This document shows positions 1 through 10,600 of a DNA stretch of 64,000 nt, piece after piece. Numbering within the stretch: position 1 is the first letter of the stretch; each line of letters opens with the position of its first letter. The stretch covers positions 1 through 64,000 of the forward strand of contig WHUX01000030.1 in the NCBI GenBank assembly GCA_015179025.1, written 5' to 3'. Origin of the DNA: Terfezia claveryi (Eukaryota; Ascomycota; Pezizomycetes; Pezizales; Pezizaceae). The position numbers and the translations under genes are program-made. Below the pieces are notes generated by a model that was not told where the DNA came from, made no database searches, and saw only the letters and a list, made by a program, of their open reading frames with translations.

Positions 1-5
1 GCCCT

Positions 6-150
6 CCAACCTTGTAAGTTGGAATCTGAGTGTACTACATACTTTCTGTTGTGTGTGTGGATGTTGTTGTACAGGCACAATAGCGAAATACAAATAACAC
101 GGCACAATGGAAAGTATGCAATACACGCAGATTCCAACTTACGAGGTTGG
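6..150. repeat. Small inverted-repeat (hairpin) element
   Basis: Positions 6-28 and 128-150 are reverse complements over 23 bp with one mismatch (position 143). The loop is about 100 bp. A related direct copy of the left arm core (AAGTTGGAATCTRAGTG) lies near 338-355. It looks like a MITE-sized foldback. No target duplication can be judged because the left arm starts at the window edge. The stretch between here and 580 holds no gene I can support. Confidence 0.6.
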
Positions 151-679
151 GTCGAGTTATTTGGTAGCGCTATCCCAAATCTAAGCCTGTTTGGAAAGCA
201 GCTTGTACCCCTTCTAGTAAATTTCCTAAGTCAGAAAGACCTAGAACATTGCATATGTATGTGATAGCGCTAAATATTAATAACTTATTTAGAGCCACTG
301 TATCAAGCCCCTGATACAGAAGTCATCCGACCACTTAAGTTGGAATCTAAGTGCGCTGCAAATATGCTGTTGTCCGTAGATCTTTGTAATACTTAGCGGT
401 ATATGCCACTCACATCAATTCCTTCCCAATTGGGTATGAGACTAGCAGCCGTACATATTGAGACCATAGCACTAACACGGGTTTGATTGCTCCCCCCCCC
501 AAATCTCTTAATACATATAAACCTCAACATCTGCAATACATTAATTGCTATTATTGACTATTAGCTATTCTGCCACTACTATCATTATGCCTTCACGTCA
601 ACCTCGCCAGAAACTGATGTTCCCACTACCAGAACTATCTCCAAAGATGTACAAATAGGTATGTCCTACTTAGCTTAGC

Positions 680-920
680 AAAGAAACCCCTTTGGTTGAG
701 AAAGCCCCCCTTTGGTTAAGAAAGCCCCCATTTGGTCGAGAAAGCCCCCCTTTGGTTGAGAAAGCCCCCGTTTGGTTGAGAGCCCCCCTTAGGAGACCCC
801 TTTGGAGTGAGAGCCCTCCCATTAGAGTGAGAGTCCTCCCATTGGAGTGAGAGCCCTCCCATTGAGTGAGAGCCCTCCCATAATTGGAGCGAGAGCCCTC
901 CATAATTGGAGCGAGAGTCT
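680..920. repeat. Two adjoining 20-bp minisatellites
   Basis: From about 680 to 787 a 20 bp unit (TTTGGTTGAGAAAGCCCCCC) is repeated about five times with single-base changes. From about 800 to 920 a second 20 bp unit (ATTGGAGTGAGAGCCCTCCC) is repeated about six times. The two units share a GAGA/GCCC backbone and the same period, so one probably derives from the other. Open frames across it are by-products of the repeat. Confidence 0.85.
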
Positions 921-1112
921 TAGTCCTAGCTAATATTTTCTTAGTATTAATGAAGACCCAACGAAGACATTATATAGAACACGAAGCCGGCGTAAGCGGA
1001 TAGCTCCTCCCCCAAGTGCCCTATCAGAATTAACCACCGATATTGAGGATATGGAGGAGGATATGGAGGAGGATATGGAAGTACCACCCATGTCGCCATC
1101 ACCATATGGTAA

Positions 1113-1379
1113 GTGAGCAAAGAACGTTTGGAGTCGGATTATCTAGGGTTATCTATAACTAGCAATGAATTAGAGAACCAAGAAAATATGCCACTCACAG
1201 TCCTATTTCCACCCCCTCCCGTGCCTCCGCCGACCCCAATCCCTCCCCTAACTCCGGAGGCTCCTCCAAATCTAGCGCCTCCACTATCCGCAAAGTCAAA
1301 TCAGAGGCAGCGGATAAGACAACGGCATGCCCGTCGTGAACGTTTACGGAAACGTAGTCAGAGGGGAAGGATGAGGTAG
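1113..1379 (+). CDS. Proline-rich, basic-tailed hypothetical fragment
   Basis: An 88-codon open frame with a proline-rich middle (runs such as FPPPPVPPPTPIPP) and a strongly basic C-terminus rich in R and K (RQRHARRERLRKRSQR). The first bases follow a possible splice donor (GGTAAGTGAG at about 1108), and coding-like text also occurs just upstream (585-660 and 950-1100), so this may be one exon of a decayed gene. I recognise no family. The low-complexity composition makes a chance frame possible. It lies about 600 bp upstream of the Plavaka-like transposase relic and could belong to that element's cargo, which is only a guess. Confidence 0.25.
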   Translation: MSKERLESDYLGLSITSNELENQENMPLTVLFPPPPVPPPTPIPPLTPEAPPNLAPPLSAKSNQRQRIRQRHARRERLRKRSQRGRMR

Positions 1380-1983
1380 GAAAGGATTGATGATTTGGGG
1401 GATGGAAGAGTCAATATCAGGGTTCATGCAGGAAGTGATTCTTTTGTTCAGGTTGGAAATTGTAGTTTTATTAAAGGGGGAGAGCAAACATAATAAACTA
1501 CGAGAGTGTTCCAACCAGTGAAGTCGAACTTATGTCCAATAGATAGGACCTTAACTAAGGATAGGAAGCACCCCAGCCTCATCTTGTTGTTCTTGCCAGT
1601 GTGATCGCAGTGGCTTCAGTTGGCTGATCGCGGCGTTGAATTTAGACGCAACAAGATGAAGGTAAGGGCTCTCCCGACTCCAGAGGTAGAGGGCAGTCTC
1701 CATGGTAGAGGGAAGTAAGGAAGGATGCGAAGGTTGTGTATTTGGTGTGGGGTAGAAAAAAGAAAGTAAGTAGAGAGAAGATTAGGAAGGGGGGTGGGGC
1801 CAAGGGTATCGTGCGCAGTTGGTCTTGGCAAAATCCAATGCATCATGTCAGATAGAATCTCTTATTTAGTGCGATCGGAGCCTTGGCGCTTATGAAGCTT
1901 ATTCCCTGAGATTCTGTTAATGAAAATATTACACCACAAAATCTGTCTCTTACAACATTTTACAACCTCCATGACGTTTCAAA
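1380..1983. other. Gene-free stretch, no clear feature
   Basis: I see no supported gene here. The G-rich purine stretch at 1655-1800 gives a minus-strand open frame of 76 codons that resembles no protein I know. A weakly tRNA-like segment at about 1505-1575 (minus strand) has TTCGA- and TTAGTTAAGG-like elements but no convincing cloverleaf. Confidence 0.4.
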
Positions 1984-4915
1984 ATGAACAGATACAAAAC
2001 CCTATGCCAATGGTGCCCACGATTCTATACTTCAGCTGAAGCATATTCAAATCATCTGGCGAAGGTTCATCCTGAAAAAAACGTGAAGGATCTTAATGGG
2101 CCACTGCCACCGTCTCAAAAGCGTCGGTTCTCCAACACCAGAGATACTGTTGATTTAGATTATGATATAGACGAAGTCAATTTCACCGATATTATATCTG
2201 CCGATATTGATTACTACTCTGATTCATGCCATAGCGAGGGATCTGATAGGGAGGCTCGAACTTTTTGTGTTGAACCAAAATCCGACGAGGGAAGTCAGCA
2301 TGCAATCACCTATCCACGTGCAGGCAACCCAATACATCAACATGTATTTCCGGAGGAAGACCGAAACTTCAATTTGTTTGCTCCATTCCACACCTCAATT
2401 GATTATCGACTGGCACGCTTCTTCAATTCTACAAAGACCTCACAGTCAAAGATCGACCAGTTTTTCAAAGATAACCTCTTGAAAGGCCTCAATCCAACGC
2501 ACGAGGTTCAATTTCGGTCAGTGTATACAATATATAAGCTTATCGACGTGGCGGCAAATGAACCTTCCTGGCACTCAGGAACAGTGAACTACCCATTACT
2601 CAAGGGGGTGGCCTTTTATTATCGGAATATTATTGCAGCAGTGAAGTACCTTCTACGCCAAAAGGTTTATGCCAGCGAGATGGCCTGGGGCCTGCGGCAA
2701 GAATACGACAATGAAGGGAACAGGGTATATAGTGAAATCCATACTGCAAAGTGGTGGGAAGACACTCAGGTGAGCAATTTCTGTGTGCTATGTCGGATAT
2801 CCAACTAACTGAAACGGATAGGCTTTGCTACCCGAAGGCGGGACACTTGTTCCGATTTTACTAGCATCAGATGAAACTCACCTAACGAATTTCTCTGGAG
2901 ACAAAAAGTTATGGCCTGTTTATATGAGTATCGGCAATATCGGAAGCTCCATACGCAATACACATACGATGCATGCCTGGATACCAATTGCACTGCTACC
3001 GATTAGGCCGAAACGAATCAACAAAATACCTGGGTATTCGGTAGAAACGCAGGAAATTCAGGCGTTGCAAACCATACACGATGTTTTGGCGCATTTGCTG
3101 AAACCGCTATCTGACGTGAGATGTCAGAAAGGCTACGAGATGGTTTGTGCTGATGGGAACGTACGCTTATGCTTTCCTAAGCTCTTTTGTTGGCTCGCTG
3201 ACCATATGGAAAATGCTACAATCCATGGTATTGCAAACAACCGCTGCCCTTCTTGCACAATCCCCGTCGAGAAGCTTGGTGAGTATTCAGGAAGTAGTTA
3301 TCCAGCTCACTCACATCAAAATTATGCCGCAGCGTACAACAATTTCGACGCTATCAGTTTGAAAGCAAACGGCGTTAAAAACATCAAAAACGCCTTGTAG
3401 TCAGTCCCAAATATAAATCTGCCTGAGCTCGTTCGAGCAGATGTTTTGCACAATATCCTCCTAGGAGTGTTAAATCATTTAATGGATTGGATTCAAGGTT
3501 TTCTAGAATACCATGAGCGGATTAATGCGTTTGACTATGTCTGGCATCGGTTGCCTCCCTACCCTGGATTTTCAGTTCCGACCAAGGGATACCGAGTTGT
3601 TTCACAATGGTCGGGAAAGGAAATGCGGAACTTTGGTAAAGTCATTCTTGGAACATTTACTGCGGTGTTGCGTCGGAAGGCCAACCAACCACGGCCTACC
3701 GGAGGTCAGGTACAGGAGTTCAATCGAGCAATTCGCTACGTACGTAGCATCACTGACTTCTATCTCATGACTCAGTATCCTAGTCATACGGATAAGACAA
3801 TTTCTTATTTACAAGAATTTTTGCGTGTGTTTCATGAAACTAAAGCTGTGTTCTTGAGGTTCCGTGCTGATAAGAAAACAAGAAAGGCTGCTGCAGAAGC
3901 ACATAAGGATTTGTTGAAGGAACAAGCGGGATCGTTGGTTGAAGACCTCACAGCATTGGAAAAGGTTAGGATGCATCAAGAGAATACCTTGCACCGTCAG
4001 GAATTGGTGAATGACATTTTACAAGAAGGGGCGCACTTCAATTTCCCAAAAGTCCATTTAATTTCCCATTATGCCGAACAGATTCCGAAGTTTGGGGCTC
4101 TAGCTCAATATTCTACAGATATCAGTGAAGCCATGCATTAAGGCCTTAAGGATGCTTACCGTCGAAGTAATAGGGTTAATGCAACACCACAAATAGTTAC
4201 TACCTACATGAGGGATCATACTTTTGCTATGAAGGACTTGACACTTAATCTATGGAACCAGGTTAGGCAAAACGGAGATGTGACACCAGGTGTCGGACAG
4301 GTCTACTTGAAGTTGCAGGCGAAAATTGAGTTGGGATTAATACCCAGCCTTGAGGATCTGGAGCGTGTAACCGGCTTACCAGATCTAGTGCTGACAATGC
4401 AAGCGTTTTTAAGGCAGGAAGTTAGAAGCATGGATTCCGACCCTACCGGGCTGTTAGTTCAGGAAATTCGTTCATATGGGATGCTTCAAATTCCAGTGCC
4501 AAAATTCAATGGAGAAGGGTTCATTTTGCACAATGCTAGATGCACCGAGAAGTTTCGCGGGAAGGAAAGACACGATTGGATATAGGTAAGGAGACAGTGT
4601 GCATTGGATGAGGCACCAGTAGGGACGCTGAATGGACGAATACCAGGACGAATCAATACATTGTTCAAAGTAATAACTATGGCAGGAATAGTGCACCGGT
4701 TGGCGCATGTGAATCTGCTTTAATACATCGGGGGAAATGCTGTGCAGAGCACAGAAGGGATGGTTTGCGTTGGATTGCCGATGAGTGGGGAAGGGGTTAT
4801 AGTTAAGATATCACAAATAGAAGGGATAGCGCATTTGATACCATTAGAGCCGGGGGAAAGTTGGTTGGTAAATAATAGAATAGACTTAGAGACGTGGAAT
4901 ACGATTTATGATTAG
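1984..4915 (+). pseudogene. Plavaka-like (CACTA-related) transposase relic
   Basis: One reading frame runs 1984-4915 once a 52-nt intron (2770-2821, GTGAGC...GATAG) is removed. It begins with a C2H2-type finger (CQWC...H...H, residues about 8-29). Next comes a region typical of fungal Plavaka transposases (KWWEDTQ before the intron, SDETHLTNFSGDKK after it, then NRCPSC and VLHNILLGVLNHLMDWIQGF). The frame is never shifted but is broken by four stops: TAG 3398-3400, TAA 4139-4141, TAG 4583-4585 and TAA 4721-4723, before the final TAG at 4913. Each is one C-to-T or G-to-A step from Gln or Trp codons, as RIP would leave. The third stop lies where relatives probably have Trp (HDWI-stop-VRR). The element cannot make a full transposase. 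Family assignment is from sequence likeness only; terminal repeats were not found. Confidence 0.75.
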
Positions 4916-5069
4916 AGAAGTGGAATATGATTTATGATTAGGAAATAATAAACTTGTGACTACAGTTGGGGAAAGAGCCACAAAGAACGTGAAGTGTCGG
5001 ATATAAAACAGGTGCCAGGCGAATGTTAGGAGGCTATGTGTGGGGGTGTAGAAAATTGTAACGCATGAG

Positions 5070-5215
5070 ATAGTATAAAAATAGTTGACGCGTCCTGACA
5101 CAGATTTGTATCTGCAGTTGTGTCAGGACGCGCATCGGATGCAAAGAAGGTAAAAAGGTTGTTGTGACGCATAGGATGGAGAAAACATAGAAAGTGCGTC
5201 CTGACGCAGAATTTT
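5070..5215. repeat. Short palindromic repeat, GCGTCCTGAC family
   Basis: Positions about 5088-5136 form an inverted repeat: GCGTCCTGACAC ... GTGTCAGGACGC around a TTTGTATCTGCAG loop. A second GTGCGTCCTGACGCA follows at about 5196-5210. The same core recurs as TTGCGTCAGG / TTTCCTGACGCAC near 23830-23980 and as TGCGTCACGACGCACC near 43050, so this is a dispersed short repeat, not a local accident. Confidence 0.6.
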
Positions 5216-5292
5216 TTCTGCTGATGTAGAAAAATAGAAAAAATATACTTCCTAAGATTTCTATCTTAGAACCTAAGTAGGATAGTAATAAC

Positions 5293-5600
5293 TGTACCAA
5301 AAAGAGGGATGTTATCATATGAGCAATGCTGTTGTATTCCTATATTATTGTGGATACTTTAATGTTAGTCAGTAACTCCTATTTATTTCTATATACATAA
5401 GACAACTTTATTTTAGTGGTGTCACGTAGCACATAGTATATATTGTCTGGAATACTGTTGCTTTAGTAAGTATTGTGGAGACTAAAATGTTTACCACCAT
5501 GTTGTCCAGAATACTATTGCTTTAGTAAGTATTGTGGAGACTAAAAATGGTCGCTATTATATTATCAAGAATACTATTGCGATATAGTAGTACTAAAATG
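5293..5600 (+). repeat. LTR-like start after a polypurine tract, with internal tandem copy
   Basis: CTGTACCAAAAAGAGGGATG followed by TTATC at 5295 matches the junction at about 10233 (AAAAAGGGGGATGTTATC) and, on the minus strand, near 7352. A purine tract directly before TGTTAT resembles a retroelement polypurine tract plus LTR start. Downstream, about 5440-5500 and 5500-5560 are tandem copies of a roughly 60 bp unit containing GCTTTAGTAAGTATTGTGGA. No coding capacity is seen. Confidence 0.45.
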
Positions 5601-5659
5601 CAGCTTATAACTATGCTAGAACAGGCTATGCATATGCTAATAGCTATGAAATCTTGGCA

Positions 5660-5772
5660 CTAGAGCAGATTTTGGAGCAGATTTTGGAGCAGATTTTGGA
5701 GCAGATTTCAGAGCAGATTTTGGAGCAGATTCCGGAGCAGATTTTGGAGCAGATTTTGGAGCAGACTTCAGA
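5660..5772. repeat. 12-bp minisatellite
   Basis: About nine tandem copies of a 12 bp unit GAGCAGATTTTG. As the unit length is a multiple of three it stays open in several frames (for example an EQIL repeat). There is no start codon context or longer frame around it, so I treat it as a DNA repeat and not a coiled-coil protein. Confidence 0.85.
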
Positions 5773-5835
5773 TCGAGAATATATATAGCGGAAATATTCA
5801 TTTTATTTACTAATTATAATAGTATACACAGCATA

Positions 5836-7082
5836 CTAATACTCGCTACAACACTCACTCTAATACTCGCTACAACACTCACTCTAATACTTACTCTAAT
5901 ACTTGCTACAATACTCGCTCTAATACTCGCTCTAATAATCATTCTAATATTTGCTCTAATACTCACTCTAATACTTGCTCTAATATGCTTTGGAAATTAT
6001 ACAAGACATTGGATAAAGAGCAAAGGGAAAAGGTGTAAGGGGGGAAAGTATATATACAGGAAAACTATAGTTACCAAGCCCGATTGTCAAGGCTTACAAT
6101 ATAGACTTTCTAGAGATAATGAGATAATGGATAATAAGAGAGGTGGTATGACAGTGCTTAGCCCCACTCAGCCCACTATTGTGCACAAGTGCAGTACTAC
6201 TTAATGCCTAACCTAGTAATAGTTATATTGGGAAATCATAGTTATAGTACTATGATATATATGGAGTTTACGCTTTGTGATATATATCGTAGAAAGTTAT
6301 GCCTTCACAGCCTATTTATATATATCTAAGAAACTCATGCATTTGAGGCTTAAATACATAAAGGCTGCAAAAGTATGAATTCTATACATATCTAGAGATC
6401 ATAAAAGCATAAAATCTATGCATATATATATATAAGCCTCGAATGCATAAATTTCATGCATATCTAGAGACTGTGAAAGCATGAATTCTATACATATATA
6501 TATATAAGCCTCAAAAGCATGAATTCCATGCATAAGTATATATATATAAGCCTTGAATACATAAGTTTCTTGGATATATATATATAGGCCGTGAAGGCAT
6601 AACTTCCTGTAATACATATTACAAAGTTGAACTCTACATATATTGCAGTACTATGACTACAATTTCCTAATATGACTATTACTAGGTTAGGCATTGAGTA
6701 GTACAGCACCCACACGCGACAGTGGGCTAAGCAGGGCTGAGCACCATCATGCCATCCCTCTTATTATCCATTATCTCATAGTCTTTGGAAAGTTTATATT
6801 GTCAATCTTGGCAATCAGGCTTGGCTACTATTGTTTTCTGGTATTTATACTTTACTTACTTATGCTTTTTTCTTTTGCTCTTTATCCAATGTCTTATAAA
6901 ATTTCTAAGGCATATTACAGTAAGTATTAGAGTGAGTATTAGAGTGAGTATTAGAGTAATTATTAGAGTGAGTATTAGAGCGAAGTGTTGTAGCAAATAT
7001 TAGAGTGTGTATTAAAGTAAGTATTGTAGCAAGTATTAAAGCAAGTGTTGTAGTGAGTATTAGAGCGAGTATTAGAGTGATA
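5836..7082. mobile_element. 1.25 kb imperfect palindrome (fold-back element)
   Basis: The left arm (about 5836-6440) is the reverse complement of the right arm (about 6458-7082), centred near 6449. Anchors: ATGCCTAACCTAGTAATAG at 6204 pairs with its complement at 6676; GGATAAAGAGCAAAGGGAAA near 6015 pairs with the TTT..TTTGCTCTTTATCC stretch near 6868-6888; the outermost roughly 150 bp of each arm is a 12 bp minisatellite (CTCTAATACTCG and its complement). The centre is AT microsatellite-like. Transcription in either direction would give a long hairpin RNA. Open frames in it are by-products. Confidence 0.8.
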
Positions 7083-7094
7083 TTATATTTGACC

Positions 7095-7362
7095 AACTTC
7101 GTGTATTAACATTACACTGCTATTTTATTTAACCAACTTCGTGTATCAACATTACACCACTATTTTATTTAACCAACTTTGAGTCTCACCAAACTATAGA
7201 GTTATTGTGATCTAAGATTACTATGGTATTCTTGGAAGTATGTGGTATAACCTAACTTTATTCATAAGGCCAATAAAGTTCAGCTACCTGGACAGTGCTC
7301 TTGGTATTCATAAAGAAGCGGAATCACCACCCAAGTAATAACATCCCCCTTTTTAGTACAGA
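7095..7362 (-). mobile_element. LTR-like fragment, minus orientation
   Basis: Read on the minus strand, this segment starts with CTGTACTAAAAAGGGGGATG and then matches the plus-strand segment at 10233-10462 almost throughout (shared blocks GAGCACTGTCC, CCACATACTT, AGAATACCA, GAAGTTGGTTAAAT). Its distal end is expanded: a roughly 45 bp unit ending in ATTTAACCAACTTCGTGT occurs three times in tandem (7085-7185). The inverted partner shows the two are independent insertions and not the two LTRs of one element. Confidence 0.6.
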
Positions 7363-8460
7363 ACTTATTACTTATATTATAAGTAATATTAAAGGTAATA
7401 ATAAGGAGATAACCAATAAATGACAATATAACTTTTAGGCAAAATTCTGTTTAAATATCAAGTAACTTCTATTACCTATACTATAAGTAATAACTAAACC
7501 TATAGTTATAATACTTATATATCAAAGTAGATATATTATAACTATAGTATTAATAATATAATAATACTAAGGAAAAGAACTCTAATATTTAAAAATTAAA
7601 ATATACTAACTAGTATCTAAATAGCTTTGGTTACTCTAATAGTATCTAGATTATATTATAATTTAGTTAAATATCTAGATTATATTATAACTCAATTGAA
7701 TAATCAAATTGTATTACAACTTACTTAAATATCTAAATTGTATTATAATACAGCTAGTATCTAAATATATAGAATATATAGGATATATATATATAAGCTT
7801 TTATATCTAAATACTAAGTAATATATTTAAACACTATTTTTTTCTTACTAATATTCTTATTTAGGTATATACTCTTTAGTTACTTTACTAACCTAACTTT
7901 CTAAAATATTCTTTCCTATATCTTCCTATCTAATTTAACTTAAAATTTTTTCTATTATTATTTTATTTTATTTTTTTCTTTCTCTATCTTTAGAATAGCT
8001 TATATATTTAATATAATACTTAGGAATTTTTCTATAGCTTCCTTTGAATTTACTCTAATTTTTTCTTTCTATCTAATTTTTAAAACTTAAAAGTCTTAGT
8101 CTAAATAGATTATTTATATAGTTAAATCTTTTTTATTTTCTATACTATTTTCTTTTACCTACTAACTTGTTTTTTCTACTACTTTTTTTAAAATCCTTCT
8201 CTTATTTAATTTCAAAAAAATTTTAGAAAGCCCTTAACCTATTATCTTATATAAAATATACTACCTCTTTCTAATAATCTTCCTATTCTTTTTAAGCTCT
8301 ATAATAAGTTTAAACTTTTATCTTTAATTTACAACTGAACTATAAACTAGTAACTTATCTTTTTTATTACTTACCATTCTCCTAATTCTAACAAACTAAA
8401 CAAAATACTATTTTTGGTATTTTTATTAGGAATCTTAAGTAAAACCCCCTAATACAAAAG
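7363..8460. other. AT-rich gene-free block, probably RIP-mutated repeat
   Basis: Strongly A+T-rich with frequent TA, TTAT and CTAA words and stops in every frame. No open frame is long enough to support. The composition changes sharply at both ends, which fits mutated transposon sequence. I cannot identify the original element. Confidence 0.6.
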
Positions 8461-8572
8461 GTGCTCTACCAGAAACCTTATCCAACTTTATAACAATCGA
8501 AAGCCCTACAAAGCTTAACTAGCCTGCAGAGCCTCAGAAGCGCTAACACTAAAACACGAACCCTGTGCCTCG

Positions 8573-8619
8573 CCCAAATGTTAGTCTGGTTGGCACAACC
8601 CCCCCGGAACCCCAAATGT
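8573..8619 (+). mobile_element. 29-bp TAGTCTGG micro-insertion with 9-bp target duplication
   Basis: The 29 bp at 8582-8610 start with TAGTCTGGTTGGCACA and are flanked by identical 9 bp copies of CCCAAATGT (8573-8581 and 8611-8619). The repeat is exactly 9 bp; the next bases on both sides differ. Further copies of this pattern are listed at 10538, 31819, 35654, 46616 and 59810. Confidence 0.75.
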
Positions 8620-8835
8620 AGTCTCGTAAAAGCTATGTAATTGGCTACGCAATTTGTGCGTCAGCCAAGACACCGTTTTGCATACCATATAGGTGGTGGA
8701 CTCAAGAAGATTTGTCCCGTGTGTCGTGCAACAATAGTGTCTTGGTGTAACCGGACTAATCTTGGTGCCAGAACCCATGTTATATAATTGGCTACGCTCG
8801 TCTGCAAGACTCAACTCTCACACACGCACAATACG

Positions 8836-10216
8836 ATGACTTCTCGTACCCACAGCCACCCCTTCAACACGGCCCCTCCTGGCCCTACTAATACCCATGT
8901 AAAACGCAAGTATATCGATATCGCCGATGAAGGCATTCAGACTCTTCTCATGATCTCCAATAAGCTCAATAAGGAAACTGGAGAGGTCGAGATCTCTCAA
9001 AATGACCTCAGCGATGCACTGGAGAGCATAGCCAGAAGCCATGCAATTAAAATTCTCCGCACGGGTGAGGTCTGTACTCCACCTCACAACTCATGTACAA
9101 CTGCTAACAAAGCATTTGGGGGACAGGGCTCGAGTGTTTCAGTCACTAATCCCAAAACGACCGAGCCACTCAAATTTGTGCAAGCTGGGAGACTGTCATT
9201 AATGCAAGTATGCAGTCTTCTATCTGTCGACTATGAGCCAGCCGGCAGGGAATATATTTGGTCAGTTCCTGGAGACGATGCTGATAGCACCACTTTCCAT
9301 ACCGCCTGTATCGGTTGGTATCCCTGCTAGCCCTACCCTTAGTTTGAGATTCGTTAATTTTGATTATTCCAACAGGAGAAACGGTATATCTGCTACTTCA
9401 CCGAGTTCCTTTCAGACCTGATCGCACTGAGCCATTTGCTCGAACCATTATCGATCTAATCTTGTGGGATCGTCTTAAGCTCTTTTGTGAAAACAATGCC
9501 GGGAAGACACCTCTATTTCCTATGAAAATCGTGACTGAGCATTCTCTTCAAGCCGTCTCAACAGATGGTCAGACAGTTGTATCAGGCCGCGCAGATTATG
9601 TTGTCGGTTATAGTACTGACGACCCGAGGCTTTCTTCTGCTTTCATCGCTGTAGAAGCCAAGGGTGATGATACATTTTCTAGTTCTGTGGGCCAGGCAGT
9701 CTCATATCAAGGTACACGCGGATCTGTATTATGATTAATTTCCCGAAGGCCATTGCTGATTATCATTTTGTAGTCGCCTTACAACAGCAACGTGTTAGCG
9801 CAGGAAAACCCAACATAACAGTCTACGGGATTTCTGCTTCATCAAACATGTTCCAGTTTTTTAGGCTGGACCCACAACGGAAACTCAATCGGTCACGTGT
9901 GTATCTGCTGCCAGAAGATGAAGGTTGGGTCCTTTTATTTATCGACAATATTATTACGGCTGCCGCCACAGCTTCCCCCCATACTACGCCTCATAAATCT
10001 CGTTACTACCAGCACCCTGCTGCATTCGAAAAGCACGTCGAGCGCCCGTTGTTCAACTTTCCACAATCAGAGGTTGAACAAGAATATGATCCAACGACTG
10101 ACGAGCTGTATTCTGTGGTTATCAGAGATGGGAAAGTTGTTTTGGAGGTATTTGACCCATTCCTTTCATGGAGTGAATGTTGCTAATAGTATGCCTAGCT
10201 GGTTGAGGATGCTTAA
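8836..10216 (+). CDS. PD-(D/E)XK-nuclease-like protein, spliced
   Basis: A gene of about 400 residues in three or four exons. The ATG at 8836 opens exon 1; an intron of uncertain edges (about 9314-9375) joins to the TGETVYLLLH exon; a clear 62-nt intron lies at 9712-9773 (AAG/GTACAC...TTGTAG). The centre has the order expected for a PD-(D/E)XK fold: GRADYVVGY (Asp), then IAVEAKGDD (E-x-K), then GQAVSYQ (Gln/Tyr helix). Such domains are common in multicopy fungal proteins, some near Crinkler-type or transposon genes. The last exon either ends at 10184-10186 or, after a further 51-nt intron (10148-10198, branch GCTAAT), at 10214-10216. An LTR-like polypurine junction follows 20 bp later. Nuclease activity is inferred from the motif only. 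Confidence 0.55.
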
Positions 10217-10232
10217 TTGGACGGAACATACT

Positions 10233-10462
10233 GTACCAAAAAGGGGGATGTTATCGCTCAGGTAGCAATCCCACTTCTCCATGATTACCATGAGCACTGT
10301 CCGGGTGGCTGAACGTTATCGGCCTTACGCATAAAGTTATATCATACCACATACTTTCGAGAATACCACAGCAATCCTGGATCGCAATAAACCCGTAGTT
10401 TGGTGAGATCCGAAGTTGGTTAAATATAATAGCGGTGCGATGTTGATACGCTGTTCCACGGG
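10233..10462 (+). mobile_element. LTR-like fragment, plus orientation
   Basis: Begins with ACTGTACCAAAAAGGGGGAT and then GTTATC, the same junction as at 5293 and the minus-strand copy at 7095-7362, with which it aligns for about 230 bp. I read the purine run as a polypurine tract and TGTTAT as an LTR start. No matching second copy in the same orientation lies nearby, so it is a fragment or solo LTR. Confidence 0.5.
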
Positions 10463-10471
10463 ACAATGAAT

Positions 10472-10600
10472 TGCGTGAACGTCCAGCCTCCCGAACCAAA
10501 GAAATCTATACTATCAAAATAAGCCCAACTTCCCCCTCCACGCCCCTAGTCTGGTTGGCCACGCCCCTACCGGCGTTGCTTCATGAGTGTCGGGAAGTCG
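10472..10600 (-). mobile_element. Degenerate SINE-like fragment carrying a micro-insertion
   Basis: The segment matches the non-poly(T) part of the retroposon copies at 28.3, 36.1 and 49.9 kb (shared words CGTCCAGCCTCCCGA, CCAAAGAAA, CCACGCCCCTACCGGC). It is split by a TAGTCTGGTTGG micro-insertion at 10547-10558 whose 9 bp flanks CCACGCCCC are identical (10538-10546, 10559-10567). The poly(T) head is missing. The micro-insertion is therefore younger than the SINE-like copy. Confidence 0.55.
10538..10567 (+). mobile_element. 12-bp TAGTCTGGTTGG micro-insertion, 9-bp target duplication
   Basis: TAGTCTGGTTGG (10547-10558) sits between two identical copies of CCACGCCCC. The repeat can be extended by TA on the right-hand side, so the exact cut is ambiguous by two bases. 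Removing the insert and one repeat copy restores continuity with the related SINE-like sequence. Confidence 0.75.

Noticed and set aside
1505..1575. tRNA-like segment on the minus strand
   Set aside because: Contains TTCGA- and TTAGTTAAGG-like words but the spacing and stems are wrong for a tRNA.
5660..5772. Coiled-coil protein with EQIL repeats
   Set aside because: The repeat is a 12-bp satellite with no start, splice sites or extension on either side.
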